From the NCBI GenBank assembly GCA_023525975.1, contig CM042032.1, forward strand, positions 15,816,001 through 15,880,000: a stretch of DNA of 64,000 nucleotides, in the 5' to 3' direction. The translations under genes were made by a program, and so were the position numbers. The notes beneath the pieces are model-generated. The model did no database searches. It was not told the origin of the DNA and was given only the letters and a program-made list of their open reading frames with translations. Position 1 is the first letter of the stretch. Each line of letters begins with the position of its first letter. Source of the DNA: Smallanthus sonchifolius (Eukaryota; Streptophyta; Magnoliopsida; Asterales; Asteraceae). Below are positions 1 to 12,692 of this stretch, piece by piece.

Positions 1-81
1 TACAAGAAACTATTTTATTCAAACTTATCAAATCTGAAAAGTCAAGGACTAACGTTGAAAAATGTCAAGAAACCCTAGTCT

Positions 82-206
82 AGCACGGTCGTGCTTCGTC
101 CTAGCACGGTCGCGCCAAGTGCTTTGGCACGGTCGCGCGACCTGCTTTGGAACGATCGCGCCCGGTGCCTAGGCACGGTCGTGCCATATTTAGGCACGGT
201 CACGCC
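82..206. repeat. GGCACGGTCGTGCC inverted-repeat cluster, LTR left side
   Basis: About six copies of a 14-base inverted repeat with 6-base arms (GGCACG and CGTGCC) around a 2-base centre occur in 125 bases, with variants such as AGCACGGTCGTGCT and CACGGTCGCGCC. Spacers between copies are unrelated and 6-18 bases long. This is the first of two clusters in element H and would lie in or near U3 if the segment is an LTR. Confidence 0.8.
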
Positions 207-558
207 TGTGTAACAGCTGAAACGTAACTGCAACTTTAATCACCCGATCGTTCAAAACCATAACAGTCATACGTTTGTTTTCCCTTAACAATTGTATTAC
301 CACCACTTTTTCAAATTCTCAAAACGCCTCAGTTTCATTTCAACAATTCAAGAAAAACTCTCTCAATTCAAGAAAAACTCTCTCAATCTTTTTCGATCAG
401 AATTATCTCAAGCAATCCAGTCAATCGTTTCCCAAATCATCTCTGAATCATCCAAAGCCGCTGAAGCATTCGGAACCGCAACAGAAGTCGCCGGAAACCA
501 GTCTTGCCGTCGCCGGAACTTCCTCCCTACCATTCTTTATCAATTCGCTGTTGTTCAG

Positions 559-2137
559 GGTAATTGAATCCTTTAATTCATTCATTGCAGTATCTGTATC
601 GAAAGCCCCTATTCAATTTGGGCTTCCATTATAGAAATCGATCCGAATCAGAACTCATGCTTTATTAAAAATGATTTAATCGAACCCCTACTTAAACGCG
701 ATGTACATACAATTAGATTATATGAAAAGACTCGTAATAAACCATTAATCAAAAGCCCTAACAATTCCAACGTTTAAAATACAAGAATTTGTAAATTCGT
801 GTCTGATTTGGAAAAGACACGATCGCGCTAATCATCTAGCGCGGCCGTGCCTCATGTAACGCGGTCGTGCCGACTAGCAGCGCGGTCGTGTCCTCCTGTC
901 CAGACCTAGTCATGCCCTTCGGGCTAGTCTCAGTTGTGTCTAAAGATCATAGACACGACCGTGCCGGGCCAAGGCACGGTCGTGCCTGTTGACTTGTCTA
1001 GATTGTGCTCCTGTTGATCAACCAGGTCGCGCCCCGACTAGTGTAATCGCGCCCATGACTTGAGCACGATCGTGCCCTTCCGAGGCACGGTCGTGTGAGA
1101 CTCAGAACCTTTTAACAGAATTATAAATTTTTATATTTTAATCAGTAAATATTTCAGATTTTATAAAAATATGTTTTCTGTATTCAAAAATGAATTTAAA
1201 AGTTTGATCTTGGCATAAATATAATTTATTTAAAAGTTTATGAAAAATTAAATTCATATTTACTATCTTAAACTTAAATGATATTTTAATAATTAAGTTA
1301 CAAAAATTATAAATAACTAAGATAATGATTATCTATTTAATTTACAATTTAAATCAAACTCATTTATTTATTTATACTTAATTACGATTAATATTTACAT
1401 TATTTCATAAACTATAATTATATATTTATTCAATTATCCAATTCAAACATAATCAAATTGTTTCAAAAATATTATTACTTCAAACTCTATATATATTTTA
1501 TTCAATACTTTTAAATACAAATCAATAGTTTTATACACAAATTCAACTTTCATTTTAGACTTAAACTTTATACATATATTTGATTCGATACACATTACTC
1601 TTTAGGTTAAATTGTGCATTTCGAGGATCATATTTGGTATCTATTATCTTTGTTAGCTACACTTCTATACCATGTGAGTATTCACAACCCCTTTTTACTC
1701 TTTTACACTTTTGGGGTGGAACATGAACTCTATACACATTACACATTACACATTTACATTTACACAAACAACACAAGTGCAAAAATCCTATTTACATACA
1801 TGTGTGCAAAATTTGAGCTTTGTGCCCAAGTGCTAGGCGTGCTAACCTTTGTATTCTCTTATGTGCAATCATTAACTATACAAGCCGACGGTTTTCAATG
1901 ATAAATCTATTGAGTCTGACAAACCCACCCATGGTGCGCGGTGATTGAAACCGACAACACAATTTTTGCATGCTAGTCACAAGGTTTGGTTGTACATGGT
2001 TACACAATAGCTGCTCCCCATAAATGCCTTATTTTATCATGTTTTGTAAAGGATTTGTTTTCAACTATATGCTATCTACATACAAATGTGTTATACTCAC
2101 CAACTTTTTAGTTGACTTTATTTTATTCATGTTTCAG
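559..2137 (+). other. Putative intron inside the element H LTR
   Basis: A donor-like CAGGGTAAT lies at about 556-564 and an acceptor-like TTTATTCATGTTTCAG ends at 2137. The acceptor side is laid out like that of the element C LTR, which also ends an AT-rich stretch with a T-rich tract and CAG about 230-280 bases before the LTR end. The intron would contain the second inverted-repeat cluster. This is inferred from splice-site appearance only. Confidence 0.3.
815..1096. repeat. GGCACGGTCGTGCC inverted-repeat cluster 2
   Basis: This is a second, denser cluster with roughly ten full or degraded copies, including GCGCGGCCGTGCC, AGACACGACCGTGCC, AAGGCACGGTCGTGCC and GAGCACGATCGTGCCC. Both orientations of the centre (GT and AC) occur, as expected for a near-palindrome. 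Copies have drifted by C-to-T changes. Confidence 0.75.
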
Positions 2138-2367
2138 GCCCCAATATGTGAGATTGATTCAAGACGTGTTCAACATAGGATTTGGACTTAGCAATTTAAA
2201 TCAAGAATTTTATGAGTTATTTTATGTTTCTTGTTTGGATTTGGTTTGTACTTGAATTATTTGTAATGGAAATTTGACTTTAATATATTTCAATTTAGTC
2301 AACCTTGTGCTATGAACAGTCTTACATGTCCCGCCCCGATGATTCCGCCATCGGTCGGGGTGTGACA

Positions 2368-2739
2368 ACAAGCATAACGATTATTTAAAAATATATATTT
2401 CGTCACAAAAGGCATCGTCTATGCATGTAATTTACTAAAAACACGTTTCACATGTATTCATGCACAAAACAATAAAACGTTTAAAAGTGGGCGATAAAAA
2501 CTCACCTTTGCTTGACACACTTCGATTCTTAGAATTCACTAACTCCCTGTGCTCGCCTTTCGACCTTACGCCTAGAATACACACAATACACGAGTCAGTA
2601 AATGACCCGACATTAAATCTCCACCTACACGACTAACCCTACGTCACACACGACCATATGCACGTGCATGGCACCATGCATGGTGTTCATGGGCTACGTG
2701 AACCCCCGTCCACGTTCTTGACGTCCAACCCTATATTCA
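2368..2739 (-). mobile_element. Element F, left LTR, piece 1
   Basis: About 370 bases match the right LTR of F at about 48905-49268, including the AAGCATAACGATTATTT start and the CACCTTTGC and GTGGGCGATAAA words. The piece is cut on the left by element H and on the right by element G. About 500 bases of the LTR (right-copy positions 49269-49770) are missing between this piece and the next one at 13362, so a deletion accompanied or followed the G insertion. Confidence 0.85.
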
Positions 2740-2989
2740 ATGGTCAACTTGATTACATATACGATTACAAAGACTAAATAAATACAATGATCTAAGTCCC
2801 TCTAGTTCAATGGTCGACTTGAGACTTGATAATCTATGTCCGTCCGGATACAAGGAATTGTTCCAACATAGCTAGCATATTCCAACAGCTCCATGGCTAA
2901 AGGTTACCTGACAAACATACTTGAAAGTGTCAACACAAAGGTTGGTGAGTTCACAGAGTTTGTTAATTTAGTACAGTTAGTTTTCCCTG

Positions 2990-3262
2990 AAAAACTAGAC
3001 AAGACTTAACCGTCATAAAATAAGTAGTTTTCCATTGAAAACATGCCCATGACTTTACCGTCATAAAATAAGTAGTTTTCCATTGAAAACATGCCCATGA
3101 CTTAATCGTCATAAAATAAGTAGTTTTCCTTTGAAAACATGTCCATGACTTAATTGTCATAAGATAAGTAGTTTTCACCCGAAAACGTATCCATGACATA
3201 ACCGTCATAAAATAAGTAGTTTTACCCGAAAACATTGCCCATGACATTACCGTCAAAAATGA
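2990..3262 (-). repeat. 48-bp minisatellite in left G LTR, about 5 units
   Basis: The unit reads approximately CGTCATAAAATAAGTAG, GTTTTCCATTGAAAAC, ATGCCCATGACTTTAC. Each unit carries an inverted repeat GTTTTC-N4-GAAAAC. Because 48 is divisible by three, the array stays open as a repeated 16-residue frame on the minus strand, which should not be taken for a gene. Confidence 0.9.
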
Positions 3263-5530
3263 GTACAAACAATTCTAAACGCATATGATAAACGAAACAA
3301 GTGTTATTGATCCATTCATAAGCTAGATAGGCTTACAAATACCAATGTCCATACATGAAACCGTAACCAAACCCCAACAATTTAATGCCCCTCCTCGCCT
3401 TTATGCGAGTAAGATAATATGCGGTCATTCGGCCATTTGGACCCTGGTTAGCGCGACTAACCATGACCGGCGGCGTCACACCCAATAGTACTATCCATAG
3501 AATCTCAGGCTAAGTCCATAGCTAATGGTTACAAAAGTGTGTTAATCTGGGGACTTTAAGCGCTATATTGTTCATCATGTATGACATACTGTTAGTGTCT
3601 TGTTTCCTTGTTATCATATAAAAATATTTGCAATGCTTTCCCAATTGTATAAAACAACAATGTTTCGACATATATTAAACAATACTGTAATACTTAATGT
3701 AAGTATATGTTTCTCCCCCGCAGTTTACAAAACTTTAAAAAACGAAAGGGGGTCGTGAATTCACCTTGTGTCCGATGAAATCCTAGCAAATAACCTTGTG
3801 CTAATAGTTCCTGTCTATCCGTACCCTAATCACACAAGGGTACTAATGTGTTAAGACTACCCGTCTTATACGTAGGTTGTTCATCCGACTTAGTGAATCC
3901 CGTTAACTACGCCTTCGTTTAGTAAAAATAGATTTACGACTCATTGGTGATTATTATTCCAGTCTAGACGCTTACATATTTTCCAAGAAAATAATATGTT
4001 TACCTATTGGTGACTTATTAAGTGTACCAAAAATAAATATTATTTTTGTAACAACTTCAAATATATTCACATATGTTCCACCATGTCATGTGATTATTTA
4101 TTTTTAACCGAATCTCTTCATATGTTCCATGTACATATATCAAATGTTCATATTAGGATACTAATCTTTAATTCCTAGAACATTTCCATGATTTAACCAA
4201 AATCGTACACCAACACATATATATCACAAATTTTATCCATAAACATATATTTTTAGTAACACCTTTCACGTTCATAAGTTGATGATAATCGTTCGTATGT
4301 CTTCTTGAATCATAGGACACTACCTCGGGTCTTGCCAGGTAAGTCACACATGATCATATAACTTCACGAACATCTATCCTTCAACATAACACATGAATGG
4401 AATGAAGGGTTTATGAAGAACACCATCATCCAAGTGTTATTTTATGTGATAGTATATATATATATATATATGTAGTTTATATTTGATGTGTCCTTGTCTT
4501 GTCCATGGTCCTTCTAGTTTGGTATTTTATGTATGAACATGTACGTGTATAAATATATGTATTCAAACATGACTCATGAAGACATAAAGCAAAACTCATC
4601 AAGACTTTTATGTTTTATTTTGTTCTTGAAAACTCAGATTTTTGGCGTACTCCGAGTAGACTTTTAGATGGTTTTAGATGACCAAATGACTTGGGATGTT
4701 CTTCTAAAATCAAGTTTATTGAAACCAGAGGATATGTGAAAAAGAATTACTAGATTTGGAGTTGTGTATGTACCTCAAAACAGGAAAATGGGAAGAACTA
4801 TCCAGCTTTGACATGCATCGAGCGACGTTTTTGCGTAGGCTGTTTGGAGGTCGAATACTCCATGGATTTGAGTGATTCCACTTGGGTTCTCCTCTGTTAA
4901 CATAGAGCTTCATTCTAGAAACAGAATGGACTGATTTGACCAAGGAACGAAGGAGATATGGTCTTGCAAAGTTGGCCAAAAAATCTGGCAGAAGCTGAGT
5001 TACGGGATTTTTGGGTATTCTTTTGGTTTTGGGGCTGGTTAAAACCGAGAGAAAGAGGGGGATAGAGGGTGATTTCTTCTTGAAGTACTATGGCTTGGCA
5101 CTTGAATTTGTGGGTATGTGTGTGTGTTATTTGAGCCGAGAAAGGGAAAAAGGAGCAAGAGTTCTTGCTTTGAGTTGGACACTCCCTTTTATACTACATA
5201 GTTGGAGTGTAATTCCTTCCATCATCATTACAAATCATATTATATGAGACTTGATTTGATCCGTGTTTGATTTCTTGGACGAAAGGGTATGGCTTAATGA
5301 CAACACATATGAAGGAAAGTTGGTGAAGCAAACTAGGTGGGTGGCCCCATCTAGTTTTGGCCGAATTGGGTTAAGGGGTGGGGGTTGGGTGTTTTCCAAT
5401 CACCTAGTTGCATTCTAATTGTTAGTTGGATCGGTTTAAGGTGGTGTAAACCCGGTAGGTGATCCCGTGATATAACACCCGGTGTAGGAACTTTTACTGA
5501 TGTAAACTTTATATCTATATACCTAGATAT

Positions 5531-5538
5531 TTTTATAT

Positions 5539-5571
<33 letters not shown>

Positions 5572-5590
5572 AATATATATATATATAATT
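5531..5590. repeat. TA microsatellite in G LTR
   Basis: A run of TA dinucleotides with a few interruptions. The right LTR has a shorter version at about 12660-12695. Confidence 0.9.
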
Positions 5591-6214
5591 ATTAGATGAA
5601 ACGGGGCCGAGTTGAGTGTAGATCTCAACAAGTCATCATCATTACGATTTGATGCGGGAGTTGAGTACAAGCAAAGATATTATTATAGTGATGTGATCTT
5701 TAAGTTGCTACACTCTTGGTCATAATCATGATGATTATGACGCTTGAGTGTTGTGTAAGCAAAGCAATCATGATGAAGATGTGATCGATTTAGACGCGGT
5801 ATATTAACCAAAAATAATGCTCGTCTTAATATCTTTAATTATTAAGATGTCCTACATTTTGTGTAGTTTGACTAGCTTTAATAATCTGCTAGTGAATTCC
5901 CGACATAGTTATTACTTTACTATATCATACATGTATACACATAAAATAACTCAAGGTAAGACGTGTCCCTATACTTTTAGTGGAATAAAATCTCGTTAAT
6001 CACCAACGAACGTTCAATGCGGGTTATTATCGTTTATTTCCTAGTAATTCTTAAAAATTACTAAATATGACACTTGTCCCTTTGCTAGACTCCTGACAAT
6101 ACCATGTCAAAGATAATATTCCAAGAAATATAAAACAGGAATGTGCAAATATGACTATGGGTATTGACCTGGACTACTAGGTGTCACATTCTCCCCATGT
6201 TAAAGAGAATTTCG

Positions 6215-7560
6215 TCCCGAAATTCAGTTGATGTTACCTTGAATTGGTGTATTTGTGAACAAGGACTGGTACTTCGTTTTCATTTGATCTTCGTGTTCCC
6301 ATGTATATTCAGGGTCACGCTCCAAGTTCTAACGTACCTTAACCAATTCAATACAGTTACGCCTTGTCCCCTGGACTTTTTAGCCAGTGGTTTCAATAGG
6401 TTCCTGAACAGGGTGTGGTTTGTCACCTATGTGAATCTCACCAGACGGTATGATTAACTTTTCGTCTAATAAACACTTCTTGAGATTTGACATATGAAAC
6501 GCATCGTGTATATTGCTTAGTTCCCCATGACAACGTAAGCTTGTAGGTTACTGGGCCAACCCAAGCCTGTATATCAAACGGTCTGATGTATTTATGGTTA
6601 TGTTTAGTGAGACCTTTAACAAGGCTCGGTCTCCAATTTGGAATTCTAACGGCTTTCGTCTGTTTCTAGCACAACTCTCTTTCATCTCTCTTGAGTGGCT
6701 TTCAGACGATCTTTGATTTCAACGATCTTGTTAATGGTTTCATGGCCAATCTCAGGACCAGTCAAATGTTTTTCGCCAACCTCTGCCCAACATAGCGATG
6801 AGCGACACTTACAACCATACAAAGCCACAACGGAGCGGCTTTAATGCTGGTGTGATAGTTGTTATTATATGAAAACTCAGTCAACGGCGGTGAGTATCCC
6901 TATTTCCTCTGAAATCGATTACACACGCACGGAGCACATCTTTTAAAGTTTGGATGGTCCTTTTACCTTTACCGTTCATCTGGGGATGATATCCAGTGCT
7001 CATGTCAAGGCGTGTGCCCAAGGCTTCTTGTACAGACTGCCAGATTCTTGACATGAATCGACTGTCCCTATTAGAGAAAATGGAAACTGGCATATCATGC
7101 CTAGCCTCAATTTCCTTAATATTTAGCCTTACATGCTTCTTACTTTTATCTGTCTCCTTGATTGGTAGGGAGTGAGCGAATTTCATCAAACGACTGATGA
7201 TTACCCATACAGTATCATAGCCGCTAGATGTTCTGGGTAGATTTGTAATGAAATCTATGGAATTCTCCTCCCATTTCCATTGAGGAAGTTGCGGTTGTTG
7301 TGTTCACTCAGGTGATTTCTAACATTCTGCTTTTACTGTCGGGTATCTCCCAACATAGATAGCAATTTCTCCTTTCATGTTTTGTCACATAATGGAGTTC
7401 CTCGGGATCCTTATACGTTTTATTCGATTCTGGATGAATGGAGTACTTGGGCTTATGGACTTCATTCATAACCTCCCACATAGGCTATCGATACCTGGTA
7501 CCCAAATTCTATCTGTATCATCCAACCTTGGCTTCAATTGTTTGATTCCATTTGCTTGGT
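6215..7560 (-). pseudogene. Element G integrase with chromodomain-like tail, decayed
   Basis: Reading the minus strand from about 7560 down: a broken HHCC zinc-binding region (words like HKPKYSIHPESNKTYKD), then the integrase core from about 7290 ([12 protein letters not shown], then SNRDSRFMS), then [16 protein letters not shown] near 6950. The third catalytic acidic residue, expected in GQSER, is lysine here, so the DDE triad is broken. Near 6230-6330 the frame WEHEDQMKTKYQSLF matches the end of chromovirus chromodomains. The longest unbroken stretch is 6881-7189 (102 codons). Frameshifts and stops separate the rest. Confidence 0.8.
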
Positions 7561-7599
7561 AGTCAGTATTCGAAAGCAAAGCGAATACTTCTCCGACTA

Positions 7600-10370
7600 A
7601 TGATATTAAACGTGCAAGAACCCCTTTATTTGATTACCCTCAATATGGTAGGGTTATGGGATGCTTATTCCTGGTAATGAAAGGAATGGTGCCTGCGAAT
7701 CTTGAGCGTATGTTGAAACATACCCTCTATTCGTCTACGCACCTTGTCACAAAAGCAGATCTTAGGAAAGAATTACTCGACGAGGTGTCTAGGTTTTAGT
7801 TGAATAATGGGTTGTAATGACACAGTACATAAATGAAACTTTATGTTTGTCCCTCTTATGCTTTTCGAAAGCATTTTCCCGGACTAAGACTTTTCTCTTA
7901 TTTCAGCTTTCATGTTTTCTAGGATTTTCCTCTCCATGTGCCTTCATGGAGCTAAGATTTGATGTTCCTTGGGAGCTCTTACTTGCGAAGGTCGAGTCTA
8001 ATCACCACTTTACCCTTTAATTGCACTATCTTCCCGCGGCAGACTAGCATTAGGGTTGTAACATCCTGATATGTAACCTCATGCCTTGGCTACCATACCC
8101 TAGAAGTATGTGTACCATAAAAAGTTCTATGTTTGTTTGGGATATTCATATTCCGTCTAGCTGTGGGAATGAATAGTGGGACTGTGAAAATGGTCTCATA
8201 GAATTAGTGTTTTCCCCAAAATGGACTACGGGTTTGTCAACCCATTAAGTTGCCAACTATAAGTCATTCAGTGTGTATGCACCTCCTTAGTGTTTGAATG
8301 GTACTTTGGTGACTTACCATTACGTATTCCACTCATATAGGTTATAGCCTCAAAATCCTTAGCACAAGGATAAAATTGAGGTAATAAGTGTTAAACATAA
8401 AAAATTTTGTACTCTTACTGAGCCTGCGTTAAGAGGTCATTCCTTAACAATAGACGCTTCTAGAGCTTCCTAGTTCTAGAAAACTGGGAGTGAAAGATGT
8501 GATCACGCCTCTCCTCTAGGCTGAAATCTGGGATCCATTCAACAAGATGATCTTTGCGGAAGTGCGGGTACAAAAGAGCATAAAATTATCCTTCACTAAT
8601 CCTTGTGGACAGTGGTCTGTTGTGAACAGTGATCTGTTGTGAACAGCTCAAGCTTACGCCCCCTTATGCATATCATGAACTAATGAGATTAGCACAAAAT
8701 TCCGCATTTGGGACCCCTTTAAAAGTTTTGTACGTCGTCCTTCTGTTATTGCATCAATAGTCGTTAGTCCACACCTAGGTTTCTTTGGCATTCGCTTGAG
8801 TATAAATCACGACTTATTTATCACCGAAAGAATAGTTAGACTTAAAGGTGTACTGAATGTCAAAGGTTGTGAGAACAACCCTGTTTGTCCAATATCCCAA
8901 AATGTCAGATTACCTACTTGTCTCATGTCGAGCTTTCACAATATCCATAGGTTCCATGTGTATGCGGGTCAGAATAATATTCTGCCCCATTACTGAAGTT
9001 AGTGCATAGTACTCTTGGCGTAACTTTCAAGCAATTGTGAGATTCAACTGTATGATGGATCCTGAGATTATGCTATAATCTCCCACAAAAATTGTGCAAT
9101 TATTGTAAGTGTTAGTTGTCGTAACGCTCAATTTGAAGCATTCCTGACAAGTAGAATCTCAAAGAATGAAAGTGTGAATTCCTTCGTCGTTCAGGATTCA
9201 CTAAGGATTGGTTGAATTCAATTTGAATTTCTCTCGTTCCTCTAAAACTAGGAGAATGCTTTGTGAACATCTAATTGAGAAGTCCAATTTGTTAAGATCC
9301 AATCCTTAATCAATTGACTGAAAACATGGTTTGATCATTAGCATGGACAGCAAGATTCACTAAAGTTACCATGCACTGCAAATTATTATTACGTGTGCAC
9401 CCGTAATGATAATTTACTTTGCATGATCCCTATAGTGTTCCTTCTATCCCCAACTTTTAAATCAATGGGATTTGAAATGTTCATTAGATCGTGTTTGCAC
9501 ACTTGTGCAGGAGTGTGTATTGTTTTATCAGATTACTCTTAATTATGTGTACCAATACTCATGAATCTGCCGAATATGGCTGTTGTCGGATGAGGCTAAT
9601 GGTAGAGAGGCACCACCGGTGTCTCTTAAAATAAATTGTGTATGGTGAAAGTCAGACACTATGTGTTGGGCAGAGATCCTCAAATGAGTGTCGAGCAACT
9701 CATGCTACAAGTCTGTATATATGCATGGATCCACATGATACTGATGTATGTCTGGGTCTCCTGACCCATGGAGTTCTCTCCCATTTAGTCCTGCTTATTC
9801 ACCTTGGATTCCCTTCTGTCTGGGCAATCCTGTCTGCCATATCTCATGGCAAAAATCTTGGCATCCAATCCTACAATTTCTGAAGGAGAGTATTTATACC
9901 GCAAATACGTTAGAAAGATAGCTGCCTCCATGGATGGAGTAGTTGTGGTGCAGGTATAGGTACAGATTCTGGTACGGGTTCAGCCTATTGTGATACCAAG
10001 ATCGGTAACTGACGATTGCTGCCCAAGCTCATATCGTAACTCGATCTTCTAAGGTTGCAGTATGCTGAGTACCCGTTATTCTTGACCGTAATCCGAACAG
10101 TAACATGTTGTAACTGTTTATTATTTCCACATTGTTGTATGTGTTTAAGTGTTCATTACATGTTCCATGTAATTGTATTAGTGTAGATAATGATACCCTA
10201 ATGTAACTCCATACACTAATAGTCTACACAAATTGTTCGGCAATGGTTGGAATTCGTATACTCAAGTCTTGGGTGTTTTTAGTGCGATGCTAGACTTAGA
10301 AATCTTTGTCCCTAAATGATTATGGTTAGAGCCTAGGTGTCACTAAGGAAACCTAATTCGCTAAAACCAT
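7600..10370. other. Element G interior, no recognisable coding
   Basis: This should be the gag, protease and reverse transcriptase part of G, but I cannot recognise zinc knuckles, DSG or YxDD motifs on either strand. Open frames of 60-80 codons (7377-7562, 7817-8020, 8796-8996, 9638-9883, all plus strand) run against the element and look accidental. It may be badly decayed gag-pol or unrelated filler DNA. Confidence 0.5.
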
Positions 10371-10386
10371 TGCTCTGATACCAATC
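10371..10386 (-). promoter_or_regulatory. Element G primer binding site
   Basis: The complement reads GATTGGTATCAGAGCA, the usual plant initiator tRNA-Met primer site, directly beside the LTR end at 10387. Confidence 0.9.
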
Positions 10387-12660
10387 TGTCACACCCCCAA
10401 ATTTATTTACTTAATAAATAAATACAGGTTGCAACGATTGGTTCATTACACGATAGCGGAAGCTGTAATAGTGATTTCTAAGACTTGATTACAAATACGA
10501 TTACTAACACTAAATAAATACAATGATCTATGTCCCTCTAGTTCAAGGGTCGACTTGAGACTTGATAATCTATGCCCGTCCGGATACGAGGAATTGTTCT
10601 CACATAGCTAACCTATTCCAACCGCTCCATGGCTAAAGGTTACCTGAGAAACATACTTGAAAGTGTCAACACAAAGGTTGGTGAGTTCACAGAGTTTGTT
10701 AATTTAGTACAGTTAGTTTTCCCTGAAAAACTAGACATGACTTAACCGTCCTAAAATAAGTAGTTTTCCTTTAAAAACATGCCCGTGACTTTACCGTCAT
10801 AAAATAAGTAGTTTTCCTTTGAAAACATGCCCATAACTTAATCGTCATAAAATAAGTAGTTTTCCTTTGAAAACATGTCCATGACTTAACCGTCATAAAA
10901 TAAGTAGTTTTCGTTTGAAAACATATACATGACTTAACCGTCATAAAATAAGTAGTTTTCCTTTGAAAACATGTCCATGAGTTAACCGTCATAAAATATG
11001 TAGTTTTCCTTTGAAAATATATACATGACTTAACCGTCATAAAATAAGTAGTTTTCCGTTGAAAACATGTCCATGACTTAACCGTAATAAAATATGTAGT
11101 TTTCCTTTGGAAACATATATATGACTTAAACGTCATAAAATAAGTAGTTTTTCTTTGAAAACATGTCCATGACTTAACATCATAAGATAAGTAGTTTTCA
11201 CCCGAAAACATATCCATGACTTAACCGTCATAAAATAAGTAGTTTTACCCGAAAACATTCCCCATGACATTACCGTCATAAATGAGTACAAATAATTTTA
11301 AACGCATATGATAAACGAAACAAGTGTTATTGATCCATTCATAAGCTAATTAGGCTTACAAATACCTATGTCCATACTTGAAACCGTAACCAAACCCCAA
11401 CAATTTAATGCCCCTCCTCGCCTTTCTGCGAGTAAGATAATATGCGGTCATTCGGCCATTTGGACCCTGTTAGCGCGACTAACCCTGAACGGGGGCGTCA
11501 CCCCGAATAGTACTATCCATAGAATACTAGGCTAAGTCCATAGCTAATGGTTACAAAAGTGTGTTAATCCGGGGACTTTAAGCGCTATATTGTTCATCAT
11601 GTATGACATAGTGTTAGTGTCTTGTTTCCTTGTTATCATATAAAATTTTGAAATGCTTTCCCAATTGTATAAAACAACAATGTTTTGACATATATTAAAC
11701 AATACTGTAATACTTAATGTAAGTATGTTTCTCCCCCGCAGTTTACAAAACTTTAAAAAACGAAAGGGGGCCGTGAACTCACCTTGTGTCCGATGAAATC
11801 CTAGCAAATAACCTTGTGCTAATAGTTCCTATCTATCCGTACCCTAATCACACAAGGGTACCAGTGTGTTAAGACTACCCGTCTTAAACGTAGGTTGTTC
11901 ATCGAACTTAACGAATCCCGTTAAGTACGCCTTTGTTTAGTAAAAATATGGTTTTCATTTACGACTTATTGGTGATTATTATTCCAGTCTAGATGCTTAC
12001 ATGTTTTCTGAGAAAATAATATGTTTCCCTATTGGTGACTTATTAAGTGTACCAAAAATAAATATTATTTTTGTAACAACTTCAAATATATTCACATATG
12101 TTCCACGATGTCATGTGATTATTTATTTTTAACCGAATCTCTTCATATGTTCCATGTACATATATCAAATGTTAATATTAGGATACTAATCTTTAATTCC
12201 TAGAATATTTCCATGATTTAACCAAAACCGTACACCAACACATATATATCACAAATTTTATCCATAAACATATATTTTTAGTAACACCTTTCACGTTCAT
12301 ATGTTGATGATAATCGTTCGTATATCTTCTTGAATCATAGGACACTACCTCGGGTCTTGCCAGGTAAGTCACACATGATCATATAACTTCACGAACATGT
12401 ATCCTTCAACATAACACATGAATGGAATGAAGGGTTTATGAAGAACACCGTCATCCAAGTTTATGAAGGGTGGCCCCACCTAGTTTCGGCCGAATTGGGT
12501 TAAGGGGTGGGGGCTGGGTGTTGTCCAATCACCTAGTTGCATTCTAATTGTTAGTTGGATCGGTTTAAGGTGGTGTAAACCCGGTAGGTGATCCCGTGAT
12601 ATAACACCCGGTGTAGGAACTTTTACTGATGTAAACTTTATATCTATATACCTAGATATT

Positions 12661-12692
<32 letters not shown>

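Larger units (their letters stand above)
1..2367 (+). mobile_element. Element H: 3' part of a long gypsy-type LTR
   Basis: The segment ends in GGGGTGTGACA, the same style of LTR end as element C, and from 2368 the sequence matches the inside of the element F LTR (copy at about 48905). It is therefore the right end of an element inserted into F. Its left end lies outside the window, so a 3' LTR cannot be told from a solo LTR. It holds an inverted-repeat cluster near its left side, a possible leader exon with repeated CTCTCTCAA words, a putative intron (about 560 to 2137) and an AT-rich middle (1130-1600). The short open frames here (for example 275-634 and 1614-1901) look accidental. No pol sequence is visible, so assignment to gypsy rests on LTR style only. 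Confidence 0.6.
2740..6188 (-). repeat. Element G, left (3') LTR, outer end truncated
   Basis: Matches the right LTR from about 10484 onward and ends in GGTGTCACA at 6188. The first roughly 100 bases of the right LTR (starting TGTCACACCCCC) have no counterpart here, so the outer end is lost. Compared with the right copy it keeps an extra block of about 850 bases (about 4437-5340) with a TA microsatellite, which the right copy lacks. Confidence 0.85.

Noticed and set aside
275..634. 119-codon Ser-rich frame and its overlapping 91-codon frame
   Set aside because: Two overlapping frames in a low-complexity leader-like stretch, with no conserved motif. It is more likely an untranslated LTR exon.
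6164..6457. 97-codon plus-strand frame across the G LTR boundary
   Set aside because: It crosses the LTR end and purine tract of a minus-strand element, whose chromodomain tail is readable on the other strand.
10771..11217. 148-codon minus-strand frame made of a 16-residue repeat
   Set aside because: It is the open register of the 48-base LTR minisatellite. Its length follows unit number, and the equivalent at 2963-3268 is shorter.
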